Shown here in pieces: positions 5,537 through 10,917 of a stretch of DNA of 16,016 nucleotides. The stretch comes from Candidatus Nitrosopelagicus sp. (GTDB lineage: Archaea > Thermoproteota > Nitrososphaeria > Nitrososphaerales > Nitrosopumilaceae): contig DTTB01000010.1 of the NCBI GenBank assembly GCA_012964965.1, positions 1 through 16,016 on the forward strand. The letters are read 5' to 3'. Within the stretch, counting starts at the first letter, position 1; the number at the start of each line of letters is the position of its first letter. A program made the position numbers and the translations under genes. The notes under the pieces are model-generated. The model made no database searches and had not been told where the DNA came from. It worked only from the letters and a program-made list of their open reading frames with translations.

Positions 5537-5556
5537 TAATGTAGCCGGCTACATTA
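5537..5556. repeat. 20-bp perfect palindrome over the UbiA stop codon
   Basis: The core GTAGCCGGCTAC (5541-5552) is flanked by TAAT and ATTA, giving a 20-base perfect dyad without a loop. Its right end is the UbiA stop codon (5554-5556, minus strand). The GC-rich core stands out from the AT-rich surroundings. It sits about 30 bases upstream of the YHS TATA box. It could be an operator (half-sites of 10) or a 3'-end structure. Confidence 0.65.
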
Positions 5557-6435
5557 GCTCAGTAAAAATCCAACAACAAATAATGCACCAGTTATTCTAC
5601 TGTATACTAATGTTGAACTCATGATTGGTATTAACCTGTTTATGTCATTATAACCAAATTTTAGTTTTTTATATGATATTGTAATTAATGGAAAAGTTAC
5701 AATAATAATTAGGCAAGCAACTGGAAAGATTTGAGCGATAACTGTACTGATTGTTATCCCATAAACAATAGCTGGAAATACCCATATTATAATAGATGCC
5801 CTTTTCTTTCCTATACCTATAACAAGTGTCTTTCTTCCTTTTGCCTTGTCTGCATCATGATCAGGAAATGACGTAATAAATAAAACAAGCGAAGATAATA
5901 CCCCAACAACAATCCCCCCCAATATTACAGATTCATTAATTTGTGATGTTTGGATAAAATAAGTACCAATTACAATTAACGTTCCTTTTATACTAACAAA
6001 AACTTCTGCTAATCCCCAATTAACAATTTTTGTTGAGTAAAAATAAATAGAAACTACTGCAAAGGCAAGAATTATCCCTATGATGATACCGTCTGTAATA
6101 ACAAAATATACTCCAATTATAGTACCAATTACTAGAAAAATTATACCACCTGCATAAACTTGTCTAGGTTTGAGTATACCCTCAGGTAAAACACCTGAAC
6201 CACCACTCATTTTTGTCCGTTTAGTTGTAGTATCAATCCCACGCTTGAAATCCCAGTAATCGTTAAACAAGTCAACGCTTGCATGAAGTGCAAGTACACC
6301 AGCCATTGTCAATATGGCATCAAATACAGTTACGTTACTACTATGCCACCAAGTAATGGCTAAACCAACTGAAACTGCTATAACAGAAGCAAGTAAAAAA
6401 CGAATACGAATGACACGAAACCAAGCAGATATCAT
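5554..6435 (-). CDS. UbiA-family prenyltransferase, probably MenA-like
   Basis: A 293-residue integral membrane protein with about eight to nine hydrophobic segments and both Asp-rich motifs of the UbiA superfamily: NDYWDFKRGID (58-68) and PDHDADKAKGRKT (191-203), which bind the Mg-diphosphate of the prenyl donor. The SGGSGVLPEG stretch at 77-86 and the overall pattern are close to 1,4-dihydroxy-2-naphthoate polyprenyltransferase (MenA), the membrane step of menaquinone synthesis. Ammonia-oxidising archaea are known to make menaquinones, so this role is reasonable. Other UbiA substrates (geranylgeranylglyceryl phosphate, heme) cannot be excluded. Its ATG (6433-6435) overlaps the DUF2203 stop by one base, indicating translational coupling. 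A 20-bp palindrome covers its own stop. Confidence 0.85.
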   Translation of the reverse strand: MISAWFRVIRIRFLLASVIAVSVGLAITWWHSSNVTVFDAILTMAGVLALHASVDLFNDYWDFKRGIDTTTKRTKMSGGSGVLPEGILKPRQVYAGGIIFLVIGTIIGVYFVITDGIIIGIILAFAVVSIYFYSTKIVNWGLAEVFVSIKGTLIVIGTYFIQTSQINESVILGGIVVGVLSSLVLFITSFPDHDADKAKGRKTLVIGIGKKRASIIIWVFPAIVYGITISTVIAQIFPVACLIIIVTFPLITISYKKLKFGYNDINRLIPIMSSTLVYSRITGALFVVGFLLS

Positions 6436-6836
6436 TAAACTAAAGATTCATTACTTACACTAATTGGTTTTCTTCCCATAAATCCAGAATCCTTTTCATG
6501 CCAAAATTTAATCTCAGTTTCTCCTTCTTTCCAACAAAGCCAAATTTCCTCATCAAAACGTTTTGCAGGAAAATCTAGTAGGCCCTGTTCAAGTCCTTTC
6601 AATACTACACCAATACTTTCCAAGTCTTCTATTGACTGATAAAATTCAGTAACTTTTGTATTCAATTTTTGCTTCAGAATAATATAGTCTTTCATAGAAG
6701 TTTTTGACGTAAGATCCAAACTCATTTGTTTCTCCATTTTTATTATCTCATTTTTTAACATTTTTGAATAATTAAATTTCTTAATTACTGATGGGAGAAT
6801 TTTATTCGCATCACTTATAGAAAAATATGTAGTCAT
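6435..6836 (-). CDS. DUF2203-family protein (133 aa)
   Basis: The protein opens with TTYFSISDANKILPSVIKKF, the typical DUF2203 N-terminus (a motif of the form FTLEEANxLLP), followed by a helical, charged middle and the C-terminal segment GLLDFPAKRFDEEIWLCWKEGE with the W-x-F/C-W-like end and 'WHEKDSGFMGRKPI', also family-typical. DUF2203 proteins are small cytosolic proteins of unknown function, widespread in archaea and some bacteria. I chose ATG 6834-6836 over the upstream GTG at 6843-6845 because a CTTTAAATT element (6857-6866) is exactly 26 bases away. It is coupled to UbiA by a one-base overlap, so a link with quinone or lipid metabolism is possible but unproven. Confidence 0.8.
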   Translation of the reverse strand: MTTYFSISDANKILPSVIKKFNYSKMLKNEIIKMEKQMSLDLTSKTSMKDYIILKQKLNTKVTEFYQSIEDLESIGVVLKGLEQGLLDFPAKRFDEEIWLCWKEGETEIKFWHEKDSGFMGRKPISVSNESLV

Positions 6837-6856
6837 AAAATACACTGCTCCATCAA

Positions 6857-6866
6857 TAATTTAAAG
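6857..6866 (-). promoter_or_regulatory. TATA box for DUF2203-UbiA
   Basis: The minus strand reads CTTTAAATT. The centre is about 26 bases from ATG 6836. It lies in the 38-base gap after the HD-GNAT stop, which suggests that DUF2203-UbiA is a separate transcription unit from the cyclase cassette. Confidence 0.5.
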
Positions 6867-6874
6867 CATCAAAA

Positions 6875-8209
6875 TCATAATGAGATACGATAATAATCCC
6901 ATCGTTCAGGATCAAATTTTGTAACAAATTCCGCCTTCTCCATACCATTAACACGACTTGCAATAACATCCCTAAAAGCAAAACTTGTAAGATAATCATA
7001 ATTCATTGTGTGTGCCTGCATCAGGAATGATTGTCTTAATCCGTGTCCAGCACCGAGTCCCCAATAACCCATACTAAGTGCAATTGGCTCCAAAAATACA
7101 GTATTTCTTTTACCATGATTCAAATCATTAATTTCAACTCTTAAATTATAATTTTCTAGTGGTCCACCCTTTGCAAAGCCAACAATCGGCCCATCCAAAG
7201 TATTCAATCGTAAAGTTGTCAAAATGGTTTCTGAATAAGTTAATGATTCACTAAAATTATTTTCATTAAATCGCAATGGTCTTGGTAGCTGTAAGAAAAT
7301 TGAATTCAAACTACTAACAAATTTGGCACCCTGTTTAGTTTTCATATGCTCCATTTTAGTCACAAATTTTAGTTTTTTACTTGCAAAGTCATTTTGGTTC
7401 TTAATTTCCTGGTCGCGCAATTCGGTAAAGCCTTGAATATTTTTCATAAAATTCTCATTCATCTCTTTTGAGAGGCATTGTAAAACTAAATTAGACACTT
7501 TGGACTCATTTTTAACTAAATCATCAAAATATGCTACAGAACGCTGGACCAGAACTTCCGGATGCCAGCCAAGAGCATGTGAATTCATTTTTGCTACATG
7601 CATAGCTTTTGAAAAGTTACCAAGTGCATAACTTGTCATTCGATCAATTACTGAAAGCAACCAACCTAACCAGGTGTAATGTTCTTGTTTTTTTGGGTTA
7701 TTTTTTGTAATTTCAGAAAGCTCAAAACATTTTTGCATAGATTTTTCACCATTCTCTTTTAATTTTCCACTCCAAGGATATGCGGTTCTAAGTATTATAG
7801 CCTTGATAATTTCAAAATCTGTTCCTGATTGTGCAATTAAATTTTTAATTATGTGATCTGATGATAAGTTTTTTAAAACATTGTCTTCAGAGGGTTTATC
7901 AATAATTTTATCTGGCTCAAAGTCATGAAAAATAGCTGAAACAAAAAGATACTTTAAATCTTCATCTGATAGATTGGAAATTTGCTTTGAATCACCAACT
8001 AATAATACGCCTAAGGGAATTTCTAACAAGTGATCAATATTATGATATCCGTAATATTTTTCTCCCAAGCCACTTGATTGAAGGTTATTAATGGTATAAT
8101 CAAGCATTATTTTATAACACGGTGCATTAAATCCATTTTTTTCAGCCATCCTGATAACTTCATTCTTAAGATATGCAATATTAGAAATGCCGGAAGACAA
8201 CTTTGTCAT
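6875..8209 (-). CDS. HD-domain / GNAT acetyltransferase fusion protein
   Basis: This 444-residue protein appears to have two enzymatic parts. The N-terminal part (about 30-200) carries YHNIDH (55-60), FHDFEPD (94-100) and D189, the His/HD/Asp metal-ligand arrangement of HD phosphohydrolases, closest in wording to the stand-alone 'YHxxxH...FHD' predicted metal-dependent hydrolases. The C-terminal part (about 325-444) looks like a GNAT domain: strands FVGFAKGG-like, EPIALSMGYWGLGAGHGLRQ (374-393) with the acetyl-CoA-binding Gly-x-Gly-x-x-L motif and the ending ERWDYYRISL. The pairing is unusual. Its ATG follows the cyclase stop with no gap (TAAATG), so the HD part is a candidate cyclic-nucleotide phosphodiesterase and the GNAT part a possible effector. 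Both roles are inference from context. The C-terminal domain call is less certain than the HD. Confidence 0.7.
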   Translation of the reverse strand: MTKLSSGISNIAYLKNEVIRMAEKNGFNAPCYKIMLDYTINNLQSSGLGEKYYGYHNIDHLLEIPLGVLLVGDSKQISNLSDEDLKYLFVSAIFHDFEPDKIIDKPSEDNVLKNLSSDHIIKNLIAQSGTDFEIIKAIILRTAYPWSGKLKENGEKSMQKCFELSEITKNNPKKQEHYTWLGWLLSVIDRMTSYALGNFSKAMHVAKMNSHALGWHPEVLVQRSVAYFDDLVKNESKVSNLVLQCLSKEMNENFMKNIQGFTELRDQEIKNQNDFASKKLKFVTKMEHMKTKQGAKFVSSLNSIFLQLPRPLRFNENNFSESLTYSETILTTLRLNTLDGPIVGFAKGGPLENYNLRVEINDLNHGKRNTVFLEPIALSMGYWGLGAGHGLRQSFLMQAHTMNYDYLTSFAFRDVIASRVNGMEKAEFVTKFDPERWDYYRISL

Positions 8210-9070
8210 TTAATCACTTTCAGTTGATACTTCATCGATGGTATATGCATAGATAGGATACAATTTGCCTGTTACCCTATGATGATATTTCCACTTTGTT
8301 TTACCGAATTTTTTTTTCGTGAATGATTTTTGCGTTTCAGGATGTAATTTATCGTAAACATCTCCACCAATGAGAAGTTGGTTAGGTACCGCCATGTTTT
8401 GAATTTTAGATGCCATATTCATTGATGGACCTAAAATATCAACATGAGATTTTTTTATGTCTGAACCATAACGAACGATAATATTTTGACCATGATCAAT
8501 GCCGATCTTTGCTGCAAGAGAAGGGTAACCATTAATTGTCAATACCGGATTGATGCCATCAGTTAGTACCCTTAACATGGATTTTGCGCAGTTTATTATA
8601 TTATCAGCAGGATAAATTAGCTCATTTTCTGCATTAAAATACGCAAGTACAGCATCACCTACAAATTTTAGCATATAACCACCAAATTGAGTAACAGTAT
8701 ACGCCATTTCTTGAGCAAATGAACTTATGATAGTAACAACTTTTTCTTCCGGTAACGATAATGACATATTCGTTGAACCAACTAAATCTACATACATTAC
8801 AAAAATGTGTACTCTAGAATTAACATGATTGCGCAAAAACTCCTCAGACTTGTCAACAAATGGAGGGTATTCTATACCATTCTTTACAGAATTTAATACC
8901 CTATCCTGTGCCTTTTTGATTAACGTATCTGAATCTACAGTTTTTTCGCCCGCTTGAAACATCCTTTCGACAACGGATGAGGAAGTTGTAATTTTCTTAG
9001 AAGTTTTTAATAGTCCTTTTACTTTTTTGGCCTTTTTTGAAACGGCTTTTTTTATTTTATCTCGCTTCAA
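8210..9070 (-). CDS. class III adenylate/guanylate cyclase
   Basis: A 286-residue soluble protein: a Lys-rich N-terminal tail (1-30), a helical linker and a class III cyclase catalytic domain (about 85-275). Visible residues are the first metal Asp95 in YVDLVGST, Lys135 (purine-specifying) and the second metal Asp139 in KFVGDAVLA, Asp211 in DILGPSMNMAS (the second purine-contacting position, Asp as in adenylate cyclases) and Asn218. The transition-state Arg that normally follows four residues after this Asn appears to be Lys222, so activity may be altered. The start is TTG 9068-9070: upstream in frame only TGT and a TGA stop lie before it, and it begins seven bases after the preceding regulator's stop, so translation is likely coupled. 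It is directly followed by the HD-GNAT gene. No membrane segment or sensor domain is seen. Confidence 0.85.
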   Translation of the reverse strand: MKRDKIKKAVSKKAKKVKGLLKTSKKITTSSSVVERMFQAGEKTVDSDTLIKKAQDRVLNSVKNGIEYPPFVDKSEEFLRNHVNSRVHIFVMYVDLVGSTNMSLSLPEEKVVTIISSFAQEMAYTVTQFGGYMLKFVGDAVLAYFNAENELIYPADNIINCAKSMLRVLTDGINPVLTINGYPSLAAKIGIDHGQNIIVRYGSDIKKSHVDILGPSMNMASKIQNMAVPNQLLIGGDVYDKLHPETQKSFTKKKFGKTKWKYHHRVTGKLYPIYAYTIDEVSTESD

Positions 9071-9076
9071 TTTACA

Positions 9077-9883
9077 TCAATCATCTTTTAACTTACTTTC
9101 TTGAAACATATCTGAGCCATACCAACAATATCTAAAATAATCCAAACACCATTCATGAAACATATCATTATCACTGTAAAACATTTCGGTAATGTCCGCT
9201 TCACCATTACTATTTGGAAAAAATAGGCATGCCTCTTTTTCATTTAAAACAGTAACCACCTGAACAGTTTTCCTCATTTTTCTTTCTACAAGTCCATTTT
9301 TCATTAATTCATAAAAACCTGATTTTTTGAGCATTGTTGTTCTTCCTTCTGGTACAATTGCAGACTCCGAAACAATGTATTCATACTTAATACCATTTTT
9401 AATTTTCTTAACAATGGGATCAAAAAGATCTGCTGGGATTTCTGATAAGATTTCATAAATGTACTCATTTGCATTTTTATAAACAGATTTCCATTTTTCC
9501 AATGTTTTAGTTATACCTTTAATGTGTGAACCAGTTGCAAGCTGACCGGCTCGCATAACAAACTTTACTGGAATATCACCAAAGTCATGATCTGAAAAAT
9601 AATCTCTGTATTGTGACAAAAATAATATGGATGGTATTTGAGCACACATCGTTCGTCCAAAAGTTGTAAGACTGTATTTACCTTCCCTGTCTTTTGTTAT
9701 TAACCCACTTTGTTCTAAACGTACTAAATTTCTATGAACCTCTTGTTTCGTAGCATCTAATTCTTTTGCTAATGGCTCAATTCTTTTACGACTCCTTTCT
9801 AATAATTTAAAAAGAATGTTGAGTCTCTGGAGACTAGCAAGTTCTAGGAAATTTTCTGATACTTTCTCATATATTTTTGTCAT
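9077..9883 (-). CDS. winged-helix transcriptional regulator with DUF1724-like domain
   Basis: The 268-residue protein has an ArsR-like winged helix at about 15-75 (RIEPLAKELDATKQEVHRNLVRLEQ, wing GKYSLTTFG) followed by an archaeal regulator domain resembling the FilR1/DUF1724 middle domain (about 135-255), seen as ANEYIYEILSEIP, GIKYEYIVSE and VLNEKEACLFFP. Such regulators occur in many archaea and act as dimers; the ligand is unknown, though some are linked to methanogenic or envelope genes. The start is ATG 9881-9883 rather than TTG 9922, because TTTATTTA at 9904-9911 sits about 25 bases upstream and would lie inside a longer frame. It is first in a tight run with the cyclase and HD-GNAT genes and divergent from a small RGTST-repeat gene, so it may control either side. 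Confidence 0.85.
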   Translation of the reverse strand: MTKIYEKVSENFLELASLQRLNILFKLLERSRKRIEPLAKELDATKQEVHRNLVRLEQSGLITKDREGKYSLTTFGRTMCAQIPSILFLSQYRDYFSDHDFGDIPVKFVMRAGQLATGSHIKGITKTLEKWKSVYKNANEYIYEILSEIPADLFDPIVKKIKNGIKYEYIVSESAIVPEGRTTMLKKSGFYELMKNGLVERKMRKTVQVVTVLNEKEACLFFPNSNGEADITEMFYSDNDMFHEWCLDYFRYCWYGSDMFQESKLKDD

Positions 9884-9903
9884 TTGACTATTTTTCCCGA
9901 AAT

Positions 9904-9911
9904 AATAAATA
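9904..9911 (-). promoter_or_regulatory. TATA box for the regulator-cyclase-HD/GNAT cassette
   Basis: The minus strand reads TTTATTTA, centred about 25 bases from ATG 9883. It is the only convincing promoter upstream of the cassette. Confidence 0.45.
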
Positions 9912-9941
9912 AAAAGTGACAATTTTAATTTTTGTAAAAAG

Positions 9942-9979
9942 GTAAGCTATTGTAATGAATTATCAGCTGATCAGCTTAC
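9942..9979. promoter_or_regulatory. nested inverted repeats in the divergent intergenic region
   Basis: GTAAGCT (9942-9948) is inverted as AGCTTAC (9973-9979), and between them lies the 12-bp perfect palindrome AGCTGATCAGCT (9965-9976). The dyads lie upstream of both divergent promoters, so operator function for the adjacent winged-helix regulator is plausible but unproven. Confidence 0.45.
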
Positions 9980-9982
9980 GAG

Positions 9983-9990
9983 AATATATG
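9983..9990 (+). promoter_or_regulatory. TATA box for the RGTST-repeat gene
   Basis: AATATATG, centred near 9987, is 27 bases before the ATG at 10014. Leaderless start inferred. Confidence 0.45.
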
Positions 9991-10006
9991 ATCAAGATAA
10001 GAAATA

Positions 10007-10020
10007 TTACCATATGGTAA
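10007..10020. promoter_or_regulatory. 14-bp perfect palindrome centred on a start codon
   Basis: TTACCATATGGTAA is self-complementary and its centre falls between 10013 and 10014, the first base of the ATG. If the transcript is leaderless, the dyad covers -7 to +7, a position where a bound repressor would block RNA polymerase loading. Confidence 0.5.
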
Positions 10021-10259
10021 AAATAACCACAAAAAGAGGCACTTCAACTGCAGATGCAGAAAATGTCAAAAACTGGGCGGGAGAGACGTTCAAACAAATC
10101 CAGAAAGAACGACTTAACGCAGCTGGACCAAATACTGTTCTAGTTCAAAAAAGAGGAACTAGTACAATGAAGGTAAAAGACATACCAGATGTTCCTCAAC
10201 CTTCAGTGAAAGGTCAAAAAATAACCACACAAAGAGGCACTTCAACAGTGACCCTTTAA
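10014..10259 (+). CDS. RGTST-repeat small protein (81 aa, unknown function)
   Basis: I do not recognise this family. The 81-residue protein contains the pentapeptide RGTST three times (8-12, 47-51, 74-78); the first and last sit in the context ITTxRGTST. Between them is a W21-A22-G23 element followed by a Lys/Gln/Glu-rich helix-like stretch, and a Pro-rich segment (PDVPQPS, 58-64). There are no Cys, signal peptide or membrane segments; Lys, Arg and Thr are abundant. The N- and C-terminal copies are coded by nearly identical DNA (29 of 30 bases, 198 bases apart), which looks like a recent internal duplication. The next gene (10332) encodes a relative with the same motif spacing. ATG 10014 fits the TATA box, and the start lies inside a palindrome. 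Confidence 0.75.
   Translation: MVKITTKRGTSTADAENVKNWAGETFKQIQKERLNAAGPNTVLVQKRGTSTMKVKDIPDVPQPSVKGQKITTQRGTSTVTL
10019..10246 (+). repeat. internal direct repeat, 30 bases, two copies
   Basis: Bases 10019-10048 and 10217-10246 match at 29 of 30 positions, the mismatch being A at 10032 and C at 10230. Copies are 198 bases (66 codons) apart and in frame, each coding for the KITTxRGTST segment. The middle RGTST copy (about 10152-10166) uses other codons. Confidence 0.75.
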
Positions 10260-10263
10260 TCTC

Positions 10264-10271
10264 TTTTTTTT
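10264..10271 (+). terminator. T8 tract after the RGTST-repeat gene
   Basis: Eight consecutive T begin five bases after the stop codon (10257-10259), consistent with U-tract termination, and separate the two RGTxT genes. Confidence 0.45.
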
Positions 10272-10297
10272 AAAAAATCTTGTTTTAATTCAATGTG

Positions 10298-10310
10298 TAA
10301 ATAATAAATA
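10298..10310 (+). promoter_or_regulatory. TATA-like region for the RGTGT gene
   Basis: TAAATAATAAATA is centred about 28 bases before ATG 10332, giving a separate promoter for the second RGTxT gene. Confidence 0.4.
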
Positions 10311-10331
10311 GTTGGATTTCTCTGTTAAATC

Positions 10332-10553
10332 ATGCCAACAGTATCAACAGGAAGAGGAACCGGTACTAGAAAAGTCAAGAAGGCAAAAGCATGGGCTGGG
10401 TCAAAATATGCAAAAGCCCAGGCAAAGAAAAATGTCGGAAGAACAATATCGACTGGAAGAGGAACCGGTACTACAAAAATCAAGGCTACCAAATCAAAAA
10501 CTAAAAAGAGAAAACCAAGTACAAGATCTGGTAGAGGATATGTTAGTCGCTGA
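10332..10553 (+). CDS. RGTGT-repeat basic small protein (73 aa, paralogue of the 10014 gene product)
   Basis: The 73-residue protein is strongly basic (over 20 Lys/Arg, hardly any acidic residues). STGRGTGT occurs at 5-12 and 40-47, and the end reads RSGRGYVSR. Its first motif, R8-G9-T10-x-T12, and the W21-A22-G23 element are at exactly the same residue numbers as in the neighbouring RGTST protein, followed in both by an aromatic residue at 26 and Gln30. The composition (Gly-Arg-Gly and Lys tracts) suggests nucleic-acid binding, which is inference; it is not a true AT-hook (RGRP). The DNA repeat GGAAGAGGAACCGGTACTA recurs at 10350-10368 and 10455-10473. Another frame is also open here, but motif phase and ATG support this one. 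Confidence 0.75.
   Translation: MPTVSTGRGTGTRKVKKAKAWAGSKYAKAQAKKNVGRTISTGRGTGTTKIKATKSKTKKRKPSTRSGRGYVSR
10350..10473 (+). repeat. 19-base direct repeat inside the RGTGT gene
   Basis: GGAAGAGGAACCGGTACTA is present exactly at 10350-10368 and at 10455-10473, 105 bases (35 codons) apart and in frame, coding for the GRGTGT motif with identical codons. Confidence 0.7.
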
Positions 10554-10605
10554 GATTATTATTTTTTCTTAAATTCAGCCTCTTTACTATCCATTTTTAT
10601 AAATT

Positions 10606-10613
10606 CATATATT
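10606..10613 (+). promoter_or_regulatory. TATA-like element for the parvulin gene
   Basis: CATATATT is centred about 29 bases before ATG 10639. A second TTTATAAA-like element at 10595-10602 is further away. Confidence 0.35.
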
Positions 10614-10638
10614 GTTTTTACATTTTATAAAAAATATT

Positions 10639-10917
10639 ATGGGAAATAAAATAAAATGTGCACATATTCTTGTACAAAAACAAAGTGAGGCCATTTCTAT
10701 ACTTGATAGAATAAAAAAAGGTGAAAAGTTTGGTAAACTTGCCAGAGAACTTTCTAGTGATACTGGCAGTGCAAAAAGGGATGGAAATTTAGGTTTTTTT
10801 GGAAGAGGAAAAATGGTTAAGGAGTTTGAAACTGCAGCATTTGATCTACGAGTAGGCCAAATTTCAGAACCAATCAAAACACAATATGGTTATCACATAA
10901 TCAAAAGATTGTTGTGA
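10639..10917 (+). CDS. parvulin-type peptidyl-prolyl isomerase (single domain)
   Basis: The 92-residue protein is a stand-alone parvulin: CAHILV (7-12) with the catalytic His9, SSDTGSAKRDGNLGFFGRGKMVKEFE (39-64) with Asp41 at the site equivalent to Pin1 Cys113, AAFDLRVGQISEPIKT and the closing TQYGYHIIK with His86. It catalyses cis-trans isomerisation of X-Pro bonds and can act as a folding helper. The same single-domain type is known from Cenarchaeum (CsPinA) and Nitrosopumilus (NmPin). There is no signal peptide, so it is cytosolic or peripheral. The start is ATG 10639; the upstream TTG 10612 would add a nine-residue leader unlike the family. Its TGA directly abuts the stop of the convergent Hef-like helicase. 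Confidence 0.93.
   Translation: MGNKIKCAHILVQKQSEAISILDRIKKGEKFGKLARELSSDTGSAKRDGNLGFFGRGKMVKEFETAAFDLRVGQISEPIKTQYGYHIIKRLL

Noticed and set aside
9884..9922. 13-residue N-terminal extension of the winged-helix regulator from TTG 9922
   Set aside because: The TATA element 9904-9911 is inside it, and the extension reads as AT-rich spacer.
10312..10572. Overlapping frame that gives EEEPVLEKSR and EEEPVLQKSR repeats
   Set aside because: The repeats arise because the DNA repeat of the RGTGT gene is read in another phase; the start is TTG and the RGTGT frame has ATG, a promoter and homology to the neighbour.
10559..10594. 11-codon ATG frame on the minus strand between the RGTGT and parvulin genes
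   Set aside because: Too short and without a promoter at the right distance; the T-rich stretch is more simply a terminator region.
10605..10877. Minus-strand open frame opposite the parvulin gene
   Set aside because: Parvulin motifs are unmistakable on the plus strand; the opposing frame is a shadow.
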